The notes: generated from the letters alone by a model not told the origin. Shown: positions 9,159 through 18,672, counted from the stretch's first letter. The stretch: 64,000 nucleotides of DNA from Cohnella hashimotonis (GCF_030014955.1 NZ_JAGRPV010000001.1:8147501-8211500); one strand, 5' to 3'. Numbers and translations are program-made.

Positions 9159-10040
9159 TCAGCCCTTTACGGAGCCCATGTACATGCCTTTGGCAAAATG
9201 CTTTTGCAAAAACGGATAGACGCACAGCACCGGGATGATGCCGACGACGACCGCCGCCATCTTCAGCGTCTCCGTGCTGATCGACTGCGACGTCTTCAGC
9301 ATCGCGTTCATCGAGTCGCCGCTGACGGAGTCGATCGTGAGCATGTTCTTGAGCACCATCTGCAGCGGGTACATCGACTTGTCGTTCAGGTACAGCAGCG
9401 CGTCGAACCAGCTGTTCCAGTGCGCGACCAGGTTGAACAGGCCGATGGCAGCGAGCGCGGGGGCCGCGAGCGGCAGCACGATCCGCCACAGCATGCTCCA
9501 GTCGCCGGCGCCGTCGATCCGCGCGGATTCGGTCAGGCCGTCGGGCAGATTTTCGATGAAAATCTTGATGACCAGCAGTCCGAAGCTGTCCACCATGATC
9601 GGCAGGATCATCGACCAGAACGAATCGATCAGCCCGGTCTGCTTCACGACCAGATAGGTCGGGATCAGTCCGCCGTTGAACAGGATCGTGGCGAGGATGA
9701 AGAGCAGGAAGATGCCGCGGCCGGGTAGCGTCCGCTGCGCCAGCACATAAGCGCCGATGGCGGTGAGCGTCAGCGTCAGCAGCGGACCGACCGTGCTCCG
9801 CAGGACGGAGACGACGAACGAATGCCAGATGACAGAGGAGGACATGATCCGTTTGTAGGCCTCCAGCGTCGGGGCATGAGGGACGATGACGAAATAATCG
9901 CGGGCGATCATCTCCGACTTGGTCGTCAGCGACATGCCGATGACATACAGCAGGGGAAAGACGGCAGATGCCGCGACGAGCAGGACGATAAGATGGATCA
10001 CGATCTGGTAGGCGCGCTCGCCAGCCGAATTGCTTTTCAT
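9159..10040 (-). CDS. Carbohydrate ABC transporter permease, LplC/YtcP type
   Basis: A 293-residue MalG-family permease with six membrane segments. The EAA loop, which docks the ATPase, is visible as ESARIDGAGDWSMLWRIVLPL near residue 195, with the invariant Gly. The C-terminus ends in the usual KHFAKGMYMGSVKG. The ATG has GAGGAGG 6 nt upstream. It lies 12 bp after the LplB-type permease and 39 bp before the binding-protein gene, so all are co-transcribed. It forms the import channel as a heterodimer with the upstream permease; the sugar is unknown. Confidence 0.93.
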   Translation of the reverse strand: MKSNSAGERAYQIVIHLIVLLVAASAVFPLLYVIGMSLTTKSEMIARDYFVIVPHAPTLEAYKRIMSSSVIWHSFVVSVLRSTVGPLLTLTLTAIGAYVLAQRTLPGRGIFLLFILATILFNGGLIPTYLVVKQTGLIDSFWSMILPIMVDSFGLLVIKIFIENLPDGLTESARIDGAGDWSMLWRIVLPLAAPALAAIGLFNLVAHWNSWFDALLYLNDKSMYPLQMVLKNMLTIDSVSGDSMNAMLKTSQSISTETLKMAAVVVGIIPVLCVYPFLQKHFAKGMYMGSVKG

Positions 10041-10052
10041 ATGCAGCCTCCT

Positions 10053-11018
10053 CTACCAGATGCCGCGGCCGGTATACCGCTTCGCCAGCGTATTGCCGGC
10101 CAGGATGACGACCATGCCGATCAGCGATTGGAACAAACCGACGGCCGTGCCTACGCTGAATTGCAGCCGGCTCAGTCCCTCGCGGTACACCCAGGTCTCG
10201 ATGACGTCCGCCGTGTCGAGCACCGCTTTGTTGTAGAAAAGCAGGATCTGCTCGCCGCCCGCGAACAAAATATTGCCGAGGCTGAGGCAGAGCACGAAGG
10301 TGACGACGGACAGAATGCCCGGCAGCGTGACGGCGAAGATGCGTCGGAGCGGTCCTGCGCCGTCGATCTTTGCCGCCTCGTACAGCTGGGCGTCGATCGT
10401 GCTGAGCGCCGCGAGATAGATGATTGTGCTCCAGCCGATCTCCTTCCACAGCGCGGAGCCGATCAGGATCGGGCGGAACCAGCCCTCGGACAGGAAAAAC
10501 TCGATCCTGGAGAGGCCCATGGCCTCCAGCACATTGTTGACGAAGCCCGTGCCGGTGGAGAAAAACGCGAACACGATGCCGAAAATGATGACCCACGAAA
10601 AAAAGTGGGGAATGTAGACGGCGCTCTGCAGCCATTTTTTTAACCTGCCGGAGGACAGGTCATGGAACATGATGGCCAGAATAATCGGCGGAAAAAATCC
10701 GACCACGATGCGCAGCAGGCTGATCTCCACCGTATTGCGCAGCACGTTGACGATCTCGGGGTCCTCGAACATAACGCGGAAATTGTCCAGTCCGACCCAG
10801 GCGCTGTCGAACACGCCCATGCCGAGCTTCAGATCTTTGAAGGCAACGATCCAGGCAAGTCCGATCGGCCAGTAGCGGAACACGATGTAGTAGACGGCTA
10901 CCGGCAAAAACATCAGGTACAGCATGCGATGCCGCACGATCCGCCGCCACAGCGTCACTTCGGCTGCGGGCGCTCCTGGGGCGGGCACGGATGGGGCGGC
11001 CGGAACGGGCTGAGCCAT
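10053..11018 (-). CDS. Carbohydrate ABC transporter permease, LplB/YteP type
   Basis: A 321-residue MalF-family permease and the first gene of the operon. The cytoplasmic N-terminus is followed by six membrane segments, with an EAA loop EAAKIDGAGPLRRIFAVTLPG near residue 215. Its C-terminal GNTLAKRYTGRGIW is typical of LplB/YteP/UgpA-like proteins of Paenibacillaceae. The ATG has AAAGGAGGAG 4 nt upstream. Its promoter region carries a near-consensus cre site, so the whole operon (both permeases, binding protein, kinase, regulator) is probably repressed by CcpA when preferred sugars are present. Confidence 0.93.
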   Translation of the reverse strand: MAQPVPAAPSVPAPGAPAAEVTLWRRIVRHRMLYLMFLPVAVYYIVFRYWPIGLAWIVAFKDLKLGMGVFDSAWVGLDNFRVMFEDPEIVNVLRNTVEISLLRIVVGFFPPIILAIMFHDLSSGRLKKWLQSAVYIPHFFSWVIIFGIVFAFFSTGTGFVNNVLEAMGLSRIEFFLSEGWFRPILIGSALWKEIGWSTIIYLAALSTIDAQLYEAAKIDGAGPLRRIFAVTLPGILSVVTFVLCLSLGNILFAGGEQILLFYNKAVLDTADVIETWVYREGLSRLQFSVGTAVGLFQSLIGMVVILAGNTLAKRYTGRGIW

Positions 11019-11040
11019 TGCTCTCCTCCTTTGCAGTTCA

Positions 11041-11070
11041 TGTTAGCGTTTACAGTTTTAGATTTTAGCA
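11041..11070 (-). promoter_or_regulatory. lpl operon promoter with cre-like CcpA site
   Basis: On the minus strand, an extended -10 element TGCTAAAAT (11070-11062) is followed by CTGTAAACGCTAACA (11055-11041). The latter matches the Bacillus cre consensus WTGNAANCGNWNNCW at all defined positions but the first. It overlaps the predicted transcription start, a position that gives strong catabolite repression. No good -35 is seen, as usual with extended -10 promoters. Confidence 0.6.
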
Positions 11071-11226
11071 CGATGCCTCGGCGGCGATGTGCACGGCACG
11101 ACTGAAAATGTGCACGTGCGAATCGGATTGGTCTCAGATAGGAATGACCTGGTAGTATGATGGAAGAAGGTGAAACCGCCATGCCATGCGCAATTCGAGA
11201 ATGGCTCGCATAGAGGAGAGAATTCA

Positions 11227-12510
11227 ATGACCGAACGCATACCTTGTCAAAACGTCGGCTGCTCGGCCACGATCCTTCCCGCAACCGCGCTCAAGACAGG
11301 CGGGATCTGCATGCCATGCCATCAGAAGAAGCTGGCCAGGGAGAGGGAAGCTTATATTTTGCAAAATAGAAAAGACGTCGATCGGTACGATGGCGTTACG
11401 GATCCGGTCGAGATTCTTAAGATCATGCATGCGCCCCGACAATACGACCCGCTTGTGCGGGAAATTCCTTATCCTAAAGGCGCGCAGGAGCTCTACCATA
11501 GTTTGACCGCGGCCCAACGGGAGCAAATGGAGACGTACGCGATCTCGTTGATAGAGCAGGAGGATTTTGATCAAGCCGAGACGATCCTGCTGTCGCTGGT
11601 GTGCTTTACAAACGAACGCATCGAGCGAGGTTTGGTTGCCCTATTTCGCCAAGAAAAGTATGATCCCGGTATCCTCTATAAGGCCGCGGGTCCGGCGATC
11701 CGCGATGAACTGATTCGATTGGTTCAACGCGATACGGATAACCGGAATCATCTGCTGCTTGCATTAGCCTGGATCGGCGATGAAGAGGTTGTGCAGTTGT
11801 TTGCAAAATGGAGGAAAAGTCCACCCCGCTGGGCGTCCGACCTTTATCTTCCTCCGGAGAAATACGCGCATGAAGCCGGCTGGGAACTGGATCAAGAAGG
11901 CCGGAAGCGGCTGCTTTTCCACCCGGCGTGCTATCATTTTGAGGTTTGTGAGGAAGGTTCCGGCGAAAAAGAGCCTGCACGGTCGGCGGTCGCAGCCCTG
12001 CAGACGGATGAACAAGCTTGTCCCTGGTGCCGCGGCAAGCTGACGGTGCTGTTAGACTTTGATCTAACGGCGCCGATCGCTCGCTTTCTAAAGCTGTCCG
12101 GGCAGCGGCTAAAAATTGCGGCCTGCTTGCATTGTAACTGCTACGGCACTGTCTTTACGAAGGTGACGCTGGACGGCGGCTATTCGTGGAGTCCGCTCAA
12201 TATCGTTCCCGAATATTTGCCGGATACGGATCCGGACGAGGGAATTTTTTCATTTCCATTGCGGCTGTCGGATCGGCCGAGGGGAACGTACGAAGGGGCT
12301 TACTGGACGCTTGAGGCACCCGCCTCTCAGATCGGCGGCCACCCGTCCTGGATTCAGGATGCGGATTACCCCGCTTGTCCCTGCTGCCAGGAGACGACGA
12401 CATTTATCGGACAGATCGATATGGAGCAGGCGGCGGACAGCGAGGGGATTTATTATGCTTTCCTCTGCAGAGCTTGCCTGATTGCGGCCGTGAATTATCA
12501 ACAGTCCTGA
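11227..12510 (+). CDS. Zinc-ribbon protein of unknown function, DUF1963-like C-terminus
   Basis: A 427-residue cytoplasmic protein. The N-terminus has a Cys motif (CQNVGCSATI then CMPCHQKK) that looks like a small zinc ribbon, and the second half has three more CxxC pairs (CPWC, CLHCNC, CPCC), so several zinc sites are likely. The tail GGHPSWIQDADYPACPCC and FIGQID resembles the ending of DUF1963 (YwqG) proteins; this is a resemblance by eye. The middle is helical and could be HEAT-like. The ATG at 11227 follows GAGGAGAG; a start at 11170 has no ribosome binding site. The neighbours suggest no pathway. Confidence 0.7.
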   Translation: MTERIPCQNVGCSATILPATALKTGGICMPCHQKKLAREREAYILQNRKDVDRYDGVTDPVEILKIMHAPRQYDPLVREIPYPKGAQELYHSLTAAQREQMETYAISLIEQEDFDQAETILLSLVCFTNERIERGLVALFRQEKYDPGILYKAAGPAIRDELIRLVQRDTDNRNHLLLALAWIGDEEVVQLFAKWRKSPPRWASDLYLPPEKYAHEAGWELDQEGRKRLLFHPACYHFEVCEEGSGEKEPARSAVAALQTDEQACPWCRGKLTVLLDFDLTAPIARFLKLSGQRLKIAACLHCNCYGTVFTKVTLDGGYSWSPLNIVPEYLPDTDPDEGIFSFPLRLSDRPRGTYEGAYWTLEAPASQIGGHPSWIQDADYPACPCCQETTTFIGQIDMEQAADSEGIYYAFLCRACLIAAVNYQQS

Positions 12511-12571
12511 AAGCAACCTTTCTATAAAGTGGGGTGTTTATATATTATACGAAGGTTTCTAGGAGGGCTTG

Positions 12572-13381
12572 ATGTTGAAGAAAAGGATCGTATCTATACT
12601 GGCTGCGGCGATGCTGATTTTGCCGACATTTGAGACATTCAGCTATGCGGACAGCGCGCCTATTCAATTAGACAGCGGAAAGCTTCAAAACAATCGGGTG
12701 CTGATTCCTTTGCGGGCGGTATCGGAAAATTTGGGCGCGGACGTACAGTGGGATCAACCAAGCAAACAAATCACCATCACGCGGGAGGGCACAACGATCG
12801 TGCTCACGCTGGATTCTCCGAACGTATCGGTGAACCAAACCCTAGTGACGCTTGACGTTCCGGCGCGGTTATTTTATGGAGGCATGACGTACGTTCCGCT
12901 GCGCTTTGTAAGCCAAACGCTGGGGGCTGAGGTCGGCTGGGATCAGCAAGCCAGGCAAGCGACGATTACTACGGGAGAACGACAGCTTGTCGTCAGTATG
13001 GACCGGAACGTCGAAGTTCCGTCGTCCAGACGAATCACGGATCAGCGAGCCCAAATGTTGGTGGACAAATTAAATGAAGCGACCGACATTTCTGCGATGA
13101 AGCAAATCCGAACGTATTTCAGCCCTTATTTTACGGACCCATTTATTAACACTCTTGTTCAAAGCAAAGGACTCGAGAATGACTTTAAGTTTAAAACGAT
13201 CTATCCATCCGGCGTTACCTATAAAGATGATCGTACGGCGACCCTGGTTCAGTCTTCTGGAATGAATTCGAACAACGAGACGCTTTATCGGTATGCTACG
13301 CTGGTTTACGCGGATAAGGATAAGGGCTGGAAGGTCAGTTCCGTTTCTTTCAAGCGGGTAGACGAAATCGTAAATCCTTAA
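12572..13381 (+). CDS. Secreted stalk-domain protein (copper amine oxidase N-terminal-like)
   Basis: An exported protein of 269 residues. A signal peptide (KKRIVSILAAAMLILP, cleavage near SYADSA) is followed by a complete copper-amine-oxidase-N-like stalk domain of about 110 residues with its hallmark repeats RVLIPLRAVSENLGADVQWD and TYVPLRFVSQTLGAEVGWD. The C-terminal 130 residues are unlike known catalytic domains and may be an NTF2-like fold. Stalk domains in Paenibacillaceae are cell-envelope modules and usually have no oxidase activity. AGGAGGG lies 4 nt before this ATG and 8 nt before a TTG at 12575, either of which could be the start. The gene stands alone. Confidence 0.8.
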   Translation: MLKKRIVSILAAAMLILPTFETFSYADSAPIQLDSGKLQNNRVLIPLRAVSENLGADVQWDQPSKQITITREGTTIVLTLDSPNVSVNQTLVTLDVPARLFYGGMTYVPLRFVSQTLGAEVGWDQQARQATITTGERQLVVSMDRNVEVPSSRRITDQRAQMLVDKLNEATDISAMKQIRTYFSPYFTDPFINTLVQSKGLENDFKFKTIYPSGVTYKDDRTATLVQSSGMNSNNETLYRYATLVYADKDKGWKVSSVSFKRVDEIVNP

Positions 13382-13440
13382 TATATGCATTGACGGGCAC
13401 GACATTACCGAGAAATAGAGAGAATGGTGAACCTAAAGCG

Positions 13441-14418
13441 ATGATGACCCGCAATAAGCTTGAACATAACCAGGTTTGGCTGTATGTCGCGACATTAGTA
13501 TTAGCGGCCGGTCTTGGCCTGGCGGCTCCTGATCTGATGACCGGCTTAGATCATCATAATCTCATTTCAACCGTCATCGCCGTTCTCATGTTCGGGATGT
13601 TTACGCAGATTCCGTTCACCTCCATCAAGGAGTCGCTTGGCAACCGGCGCTTCATCCTCGCCATCCTGACCGCCAATTATATCGCAGTACCGATTGTCGT
13701 ATGGGCGCTAACGCAGTTTTTACCCCAACAATCTCCTGTATTGCTGGGCGTGTATCTGGTTCTGCTGGCGCCTTGCATCGATTACGTCATCGTGTTCACT
13801 CAAATCGGGCGCGGCGACGAAAAAGCGATGCTCTTGTCCACGCCTATCCTTTTTGTTACGCAAATGCTTCTGCTGCCCGTTTACCTGTGGCTGTTCATGG
13901 GCAATAAGGCGTCCGAGATTGTTAGTCCCGGACCTTTTGTGGAAGCTTTTCTGATCATCATCGTATTGCCGCTTCTGTTGGCTGTAGGACTGCAATTGTT
14001 TGCTAAGAAAGCCCGCAGTGGCGGTGGGCGACTGATGGATGCGTCTGCGTGGATTCCCGTTCCGCTGATGGCCTTAACGCTCTTTATTATCGTTTCGTCT
14101 CAGATCGGCAAGTTATCCGTCTACCGGGACACGATTATCCAAGTCATTCCTATCTACATCGCCTTCATGTGCATCATGCCGATCGTTACCCGGTTCATCG
14201 TAAAAGGGTTTCGGCTGGACGCGAGATCGGGGCGGGCCGTTATTTTCAGCGCGGGAACGCGCAACTCCCTGGTGGTTCTTCCCCTCGCGCTAGCGCTGCC
14301 TGAAGAATGGAGCACGCTTGTCGCTGCGATCATTGTAACGCAGACGATTGTCGAGCTCGCGGGCGAACTGGTTTATGTTCGCATCATTCCGAATGCGTTT
14401 CTGCGTGACTCACATTAG
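13441..14418 (+). CDS. Acr3/SBF-family transporter (arsenite efflux-like)
   Basis: A 325-residue membrane protein with about ten hydrophobic segments, of the bile acid:Na+ symporter/Acr3 superfamily. The segment LLAPCIDYVIVFTQIGRGD matches the conserved Acr3 region that carries the Cys needed for arsenite transport, and FSAGTRNSLVVLPLALALP matches the second conserved crossover. The protein probably exports arsenite or a similar oxyanion. No ArsR, ArsC or ArsM gene lies next to it, which weakens the arsenic assignment. The first of two ATG codons was chosen; the ribosome binding site is weak (GGTGA 10 nt upstream) and a TTG at 13390 is possible. Confidence 0.8.
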   Translation: MMTRNKLEHNQVWLYVATLVLAAGLGLAAPDLMTGLDHHNLISTVIAVLMFGMFTQIPFTSIKESLGNRRFILAILTANYIAVPIVVWALTQFLPQQSPVLLGVYLVLLAPCIDYVIVFTQIGRGDEKAMLLSTPILFVTQMLLLPVYLWLFMGNKASEIVSPGPFVEAFLIIIVLPLLLAVGLQLFAKKARSGGGRLMDASAWIPVPLMALTLFIIVSSQIGKLSVYRDTIIQVIPIYIAFMCIMPIVTRFIVKGFRLDARSGRAVIFSAGTRNSLVVLPLALALPEEWSTLVAAIIVTQTIVELAGELVYVRIIPNAFLRDSH

Positions 14419-14554
14419 AGCCGGCGTGCGTCGCTGACAACGATCCTGCAAAATGGCAGCCTTTTTAGCCTGACGGTGATCCGCATTGCTGCGAGCACCC
14501 TTCGATTTCGGTAGGCATAAGCTGATAGATGCCGATTCGAGAGGGTGTTTGTGC

Positions 14555-15349
14555 ATGTATCCTTATTATCCGGAAATTCGCCGCTTCCCGTATCTAGACC
14601 ATCGCCATGCGCAGCAGCGGCTTACGTTCGTGCTGGTGCATGGCTCCTGGGCGGACGCCCGCTTCTGGGACGATATAGCGGCGGTGCTGCGCGGGAACGG
14701 GCATGTCGTCTATACGCCGGAATATGCCGGGCACGGGGGAGACCCGAACAAGAACGTTACGCATGCGATGATCACGAAGTCTGTCGTCGACTTTATAACG
14801 AAGCTGAATTTGCGGGATATCGTTCTCGTGGGGCACAGCTTTGGCGGAACGGTCGTTCAGAAGGCGGCCGAGCAGGTGCCGGAGCGCATTAAGCGTCTCG
14901 TCTTCTGGGACGCCTTTGTATTGAAGGACGGCGAATCGGTTGTAGACGAGGTGCCGCCGCAGACGAGGCAAGGCTTCGAGCAGCTTCGAGCGAGCTCCAG
15001 GGACGATACGATTATGCTGCCGTTCCCGTTGTTCCGGGATCTGTTCGTGAATACGGCTGCCTTGGACGTGGCCAAATGGATCTACGCGAGCGTCGCGCCG
15101 GAGCCGGCCAAGCCGCTTTTCGAGAAGCTGAATCTCAAAGCCTTTTATGCGCTGCCTACGCCAAAAAGCTATGTGTATTTCTATCAGGACAATGTATTGC
15201 CGCAAGGAGAGGGCTTCGGCTGGAATCCGCATATGTCCATTCGGCTCGGTCAGTTCCGGCTGATCGTCGGCGACGGGGACCACATGACGGATTCGCGCAC
15301 AAGGCCGGCTATGGTGGCGCAAAAGCTTTACGAAGCGGGACGGGACTGA
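14555..15349 (+). CDS. Alpha/beta hydrolase
   Basis: A 264-residue alpha/beta-hydrolase-fold protein. Oxyanion-hole motif VLVHGSWADARFW is near residues 27-40, nucleophile elbow GHSFGG with the catalytic Ser is near 96-101, and the C-terminal GDGDHM supplies the catalytic His. The acid residue is probably the Asp in FWDAFV or another after strand 6. It resembles EstA/salicylate-esterase-like (MES/HNL family) enzymes, with the short HG-S-W loop. ATG 14555 was chosen because GAGAGGG lies 9 nt upstream. A terminator follows. The substrate is unknown. Confidence 0.85.
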   Translation: MYPYYPEIRRFPYLDHRHAQQRLTFVLVHGSWADARFWDDIAAVLRGNGHVVYTPEYAGHGGDPNKNVTHAMITKSVVDFITKLNLRDIVLVGHSFGGTVVQKAAEQVPERIKRLVFWDAFVLKDGESVVDEVPPQTRQGFEQLRASSRDDTIMLPFPLFRDLFVNTAALDVAKWIYASVAPEPAKPLFEKLNLKAFYALPTPKSYVYFYQDNVLPQGEGFGWNPHMSIRLGQFRLIVGDGDHMTDSRTRPAMVAQKLYEAGRD

Positions 15350-15384
15350 CCGTCGACATTGTTGCCCTATGTCTATGCCCGAAT

Positions 15385-15417
15385 GCCCCGGCGAAGCGAC
15401 TGCATGCCGGGGCTTTT
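15385..15417 (+). terminator. Terminator after the alpha/beta hydrolase
   Basis: Stem GCCCCGG / CCGGGGC with a 15-nt loop, followed by TTTT. It lies between convergent genes and may also serve the P-type ATPase. Confidence 0.7.
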
Positions 15418-15423
15418 ACGCGC

Positions 15424-17682
15424 TTAGGAGCGTCTCTGGATGAGGACCGTCAGGCTGACCAGGGTGACGAAGATCGTCGCGCCCATGTCGGAGAGGATCG
15501 CGATCCACAGCGTCAGCCAGCCGGGGATCGTGAGCAGCAGGGCGATGAGCTTAAGCCCCAGCGCTACGCTAATGTTGAACCGGATAATCCGGTTCACCCT
15601 GCGCGCGATCCGAATCGCGGACGGCAGCTTGCCGAGATGGTCCTGCATCAGCACGATATCCGCGGTCTCGATGGCGCTGTCCGTTCCCTTGCCCATCGCG
15701 ATGCCGAGCTGGGCGGAGGCGAGCGCCGGGGCGTCATTGATGCCGTCCCCGATCATGCCGACGGTTCCGGTAGCGGCCAGTTCCTTCACCTTCGTTACTT
15801 TATCCTCCGGAAGCAGGCCGCCGTGGTATTCGCTGACGCCGACTGCTCTCGCGACCTTTTCCGCCGTCTTCCGGTGATCGCCGGTCAGCATAACCGTGCG
15901 GCGGATGCCGCTGCGGTGCAGCTCCCCGATCACGTCCGCGCTCTCCTCGCGAATCTCGTCGGCGATGCCGAACATACCCAGCACGTCGCGCTCGTCGGCC
16001 AGCAGCACGAGCGTCAAGCCGTCGTCCTTAAGACGTTGCACGGCAGCGCGGACCTCTTCCGTGAAGGTGATGTGGGACATGTTCTTCTCGTTGCCCAGCC
16101 AGTATTTGCGCCCCTCGTAGACTGCCGTGATCCCTTGGCCGGACACCGTCTGAATGTCGTCGGCTTCGCCGACCGCGGTACCGAGCCGGTCGATCTCCTT
16201 CATCACCGCTTTGGCCAGCGGATGGATGGAGACTTTCTCGATGGCACCGGCCACGGGGAAGAACCTCGCTTCGTCATACACGTCGGTCTTTTCCACATGC
16301 GGTTCGCCTTTGGTCAGCGTACCGGTCTTGTCGAAGGCGAGCGTGTCCAGCTTGCCCAGCTGTTCCAGGAAAACCCCGCCTTTAACCAGAATCCCGTTGC
16401 GCGCATTGCGGGTAATGCCGGACACGATCGCGATCGGAGAGGACAGGATGAGCGCGCACGGGCAGCCGACGATCAGAACCGCCAGGCCCTGGTAGAGCCA
16501 CTTCTGCCAATCGCCTCCGAGAAGCAGGGGCGGGACGAGGAGAACCAGAAGCGCAACAAGGATGATGAGCGGCGTATAATACCTCGAAAACTTATTGATG
16601 AACAACTCCGTAGGCGTCTTGGTCTCCTGGGCTTCCTGCACCAGATGGAGAATCCTGGCCAGCGAGGAGTCTTGGTACGCTTTGTCGATGCGGACCTGGA
16701 GCACGCCTTCGTTGTTGATGCTGCCGCCGAACACGGATTGTCCGCTCGTCTTCTCCACCGGAAGAGACTCGCCTGTTATTGCGGCTTCGTTAACCGAGCT
16801 TTTGCCGCTTGCGACCGTGCCGTCGGAGGGGATCTTCTCGCCGGGCCTCACGATGACGATATCGCCGACCGTCAGGCTGGCGATGGGAACGACCGTCTCG
16901 GTGCCGTTTTCCAGCCTCACGGCTTCCTTGGGGGCGACCTGCAGCAGCGTCTCCATCGACTTGCGCGCCTTTTCCATGCCCATCCCCTCGAGCAGCTCGT
17001 TGAGGCCGAACAAGATGGCGACAAGCGTCGCTTCTTTCCAATCCCCGATCGCGGCAGCGCCGATGAGGGCAATCGTCATCAGGGTGTCGATGTTGAACTT
17101 GAACTTCGCGAGGTTCTTGAGTCCGCGCCAGAAGGTGGAATACCCGCTAAGGAGTGAAGCCAGAATATAAAGGGAGATGGAGACGGCCTGCGGCAGCAAG
17201 TCTTGCGCGAACATCGTGCCTGCGTACAAAAGAGTGGAGATGGCCAACAGCCAGACGATGCGCTTGGTGCCCCCGGCTCCATGGTCATGCGCGTGGTCGT
17301 GTCCATGATCATGGCCGTGATCATGATCGTGTCCCTGGTCGTGACCATGGTCGTGGCTGTGATCATGTCCATGGTCGGGACCGTGATTGTTCCCTTGCTC
17401 CTGTTCGTGATCATACCCATGGTCCTGGCCAGCATGCCCTTCATGAGCCCCATGTCCATGTCCAAGATCATGCGCGCGATGCTGGCGGCGCTCCAACGAA
17501 GCGCCGTCCGATTTGAGGATTCGTGCGACCTTGTCCAGATCGATCTTCTCATCGACGGTTAGCTTCCCGGAATTATAGCTTAACTTTGCGGTCTGCCCGT
17601 GCTCGAGCTGTTTGATTTCTTGCTCGAGCTCCTGGGTACAATTCGGACAGGACAGTCCCTTCACTCGAAGTTCCATCGTCAT
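15424..17682 (-). CDS. Zn/Cd/Pb-translocating P1B-type ATPase with His/Asp-rich tract
   Basis: A 752-residue heavy-metal efflux pump. It has an N-terminal HMA domain with metal-binding CPNC near residues 12-15, then an unusually long His/Asp tract (about residues 70-135, dozens of HD/HG pairs) before the first membrane helices. Core motifs are TGES (actuator), CPCAL (transport site, the ZntA/CadA-type CPC), DKTGT (phosphorylated Asp), the HP locus SIHPLAKAV, and [10 protein letters not shown]. These place it in the Zn2+/Cd2+/Pb2+ group rather than the Cu group. It is transcribed divergently from a CzrA-like sensor, and a 22-bp dyad near its start is the likely operator. The His tract probably buffers or senses zinc. 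Confidence 0.93.
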   Translation of the reverse strand: MTMELRVKGLSCPNCTQELEQEIKQLEHGQTAKLSYNSGKLTVDEKIDLDKVARILKSDGASLERRQHRAHDLGHGHGAHEGHAGQDHGYDHEQEQGNNHGPDHGHDHSHDHGHDQGHDHDHGHDHGHDHAHDHGAGGTKRIVWLLAISTLLYAGTMFAQDLLPQAVSISLYILASLLSGYSTFWRGLKNLAKFKFNIDTLMTIALIGAAAIGDWKEATLVAILFGLNELLEGMGMEKARKSMETLLQVAPKEAVRLENGTETVVPIASLTVGDIVIVRPGEKIPSDGTVASGKSSVNEAAITGESLPVEKTSGQSVFGGSINNEGVLQVRIDKAYQDSSLARILHLVQEAQETKTPTELFINKFSRYYTPLIILVALLVLLVPPLLLGGDWQKWLYQGLAVLIVGCPCALILSSPIAIVSGITRNARNGILVKGGVFLEQLGKLDTLAFDKTGTLTKGEPHVEKTDVYDEARFFPVAGAIEKVSIHPLAKAVMKEIDRLGTAVGEADDIQTVSGQGITAVYEGRKYWLGNEKNMSHITFTEEVRAAVQRLKDDGLTLVLLADERDVLGMFGIADEIREESADVIGELHRSGIRRTVMLTGDHRKTAEKVARAVGVSEYHGGLLPEDKVTKVKELAATGTVGMIGDGINDAPALASAQLGIAMGKGTDSAIETADIVLMQDHLGKLPSAIRIARRVNRIIRFNISVALGLKLIALLLTIPGWLTLWIAILSDMGATIFVTLVSLTVLIQRRS

Positions 17683-17710
17683 CGGCGCACAGCTCCAATC
17701 TCGTTTGCAA

Positions 17711-17732
17711 CATATGAGTATATGTTCATATG
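17711..17732. promoter_or_regulatory. ArsR/SmtB-family operator upstream of the metal ATPase
   Basis: A 22-bp imperfect palindrome, arms CATATGA and TCATATG around an 8-nt centre GTATATGT. It includes TATGTTCATATG, matching CzrA/SmtB-type 12-2-12 operators. It lies 29 bp upstream of the ATPase start, so binding would block its transcription until metal binds the repressor. Confidence 0.75.
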
Positions 17733-17846
17733 ATATGCCGGAGAAAAGAGGATGTCAATCTTTTCAAACGTTTTTCCGCGTGCGGGATTAAGCGTTCTGA
17801 CGCCGGTCAGCGGTTAACCGTAATCTTTTCTAATTAGAGGGCCGTC

Positions 17847-17855
17847 TGTTATAAT
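17847..17855 (+). promoter_or_regulatory. Extended -10 promoter of the metal sensor gene
   Basis: TGTTATAAT, a consensus extended -10 hexamer, lies about 35 bp upstream of the repressor start. No clear -35 is visible. Confidence 0.5.
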
Positions 17856-17890
17856 GAGTCATCGCTTACGGAAGATAAGAGGTGTCAAGG

Positions 17891-18256
17891 ATGCAGCAGC
17901 ATATAACGGACGAGTGCGAAGTTACATGCGGAGGTTCGGAGGTAGACCTGGTTCGAGTCAAATCGGAGATGATCGAAGAACCGCTCATCCATGATATCGC
18001 GGAGTGGTTCAAAGTGCTGAGCGATCCTACCCGCGTTAAAATTATAAGCGCGCTGATGCGGCGCGAATTATGCGTGCACGATTTGTCCGAGCTGCTTGAG
18101 ATGGGACAATCCGCCGTATCGCATCAGCTCAGATATCTCAGGAACATGCGGATGGTCAAGCGGCGCAAGGTCGGCAAAACCGTCTACTACTCGCTGGACG
18201 ACTCGCATATCGAGGAGATCGTACAGGTTACGCTGGAGCACCTGAGGCATAAATAG
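17891..18256 (+). CDS. ArsR/SmtB-family metal-sensing repressor (CzrA/CadC-like)
   Basis: A 121-residue winged-helix repressor. The HTH spans residues 60-90 (ELCVHDLSELLEM, QSAVSHQLRYLR). The C-terminal helix carries Asp104, His106, His117 and His120 in the exact D-x-H-x10-H-x2-H order of the CzrA alpha-5 zinc site. The N-terminus has Cys9 and Cys13, and the recognition-helix region has Cys61 and His63, which could form an additional CadC/SmtB-type alpha-3N site. It should repress the divergent P-type ATPase and release the operator when Zn2+ or Cd2+ binds. ATG 17891 follows AGAGGTG. Confidence 0.92.
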   Translation: MQQHITDECEVTCGGSEVDLVRVKSEMIEEPLIHDIAEWFKVLSDPTRVKIISALMRRELCVHDLSELLEMGQSAVSHQLRYLRNMRMVKRRKVGKTVYYSLDDSHIEEIVQVTLEHLRHK

Positions 18257-18350
18257 ATCGCTTGATGAATGTCCATCTCGCGCCGCGGGATGGATATTTT
18301 TATGAGCATTCTCTGAGTGCCGGCGCTTTTTTTAATGTTTTGGCGGGTCA

Positions 18351-18550
18351 AAAGCCTGCATCTATACATGTATTTTTTGCCGACCAACGGCACGTGATGA
18401 AATACCTGCAAATGTGCAGGTAAATATAAAACACAAGCCGAAAATCCGGCCGATGAAGGAAAATACCTGTATTTTCGCATCTATTATGTCCAAAAGGGCT
18501 TATATCGGCAAAATTACCTGTATATTTGCAGGCATTTCGGCGAGAGAGTG
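18351..18550 (+). repeat. Dispersed ~195-bp element, copy A
   Basis: AT-rich element made of four degenerate units beginning CCTG at 18355, 18405, 18466 and 18517 (spacing 50, 61, 51). The second unit holds a perfect hairpin TACCTGCA-AATG-TGCAGGTA (18403-18422). Copies B (31970-32160, reversed) and C (35590-35790) align along the whole length with the same unit spacing. It lies in a 568-bp gap between the metal repressor and the Crp/Fnr gene. Open frames across it are not convincing genes. Confidence 0.8.
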
Positions 18551-18630
18551 ACGCGGGAAAGGACTGTGACGCGGACGAACAAATATTTGCGCGAATCGGC
18601 GGCGGCGCTGCCGGGTCGCTCGCTATAACG

Positions 18631-18672
18631 GTTGTCTCAAAGGCCAGCAGGCCTTCGGGACAACTTTTTTTT
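18631..18672 (+). terminator. Terminator-like hairpin
   Basis: Arms GTTGTC / GACAAC outside and AGGCC / GGCCT inside, followed by eight T. It is far (375 bp) from the metal repressor stop and 150 bp before the Crp/Fnr start, so it may end the repressor transcript or be part of a leader. I recognise no riboswitch aptamer in front of it. Confidence 0.7.

Noticed and set aside
15076..17157. 693-codon open frame on the plus strand
   Set aside because: Antisense to the P-type ATPase, whose motifs are complete; the antisense product is Asp/Arg/Gln-rich and has no domain.
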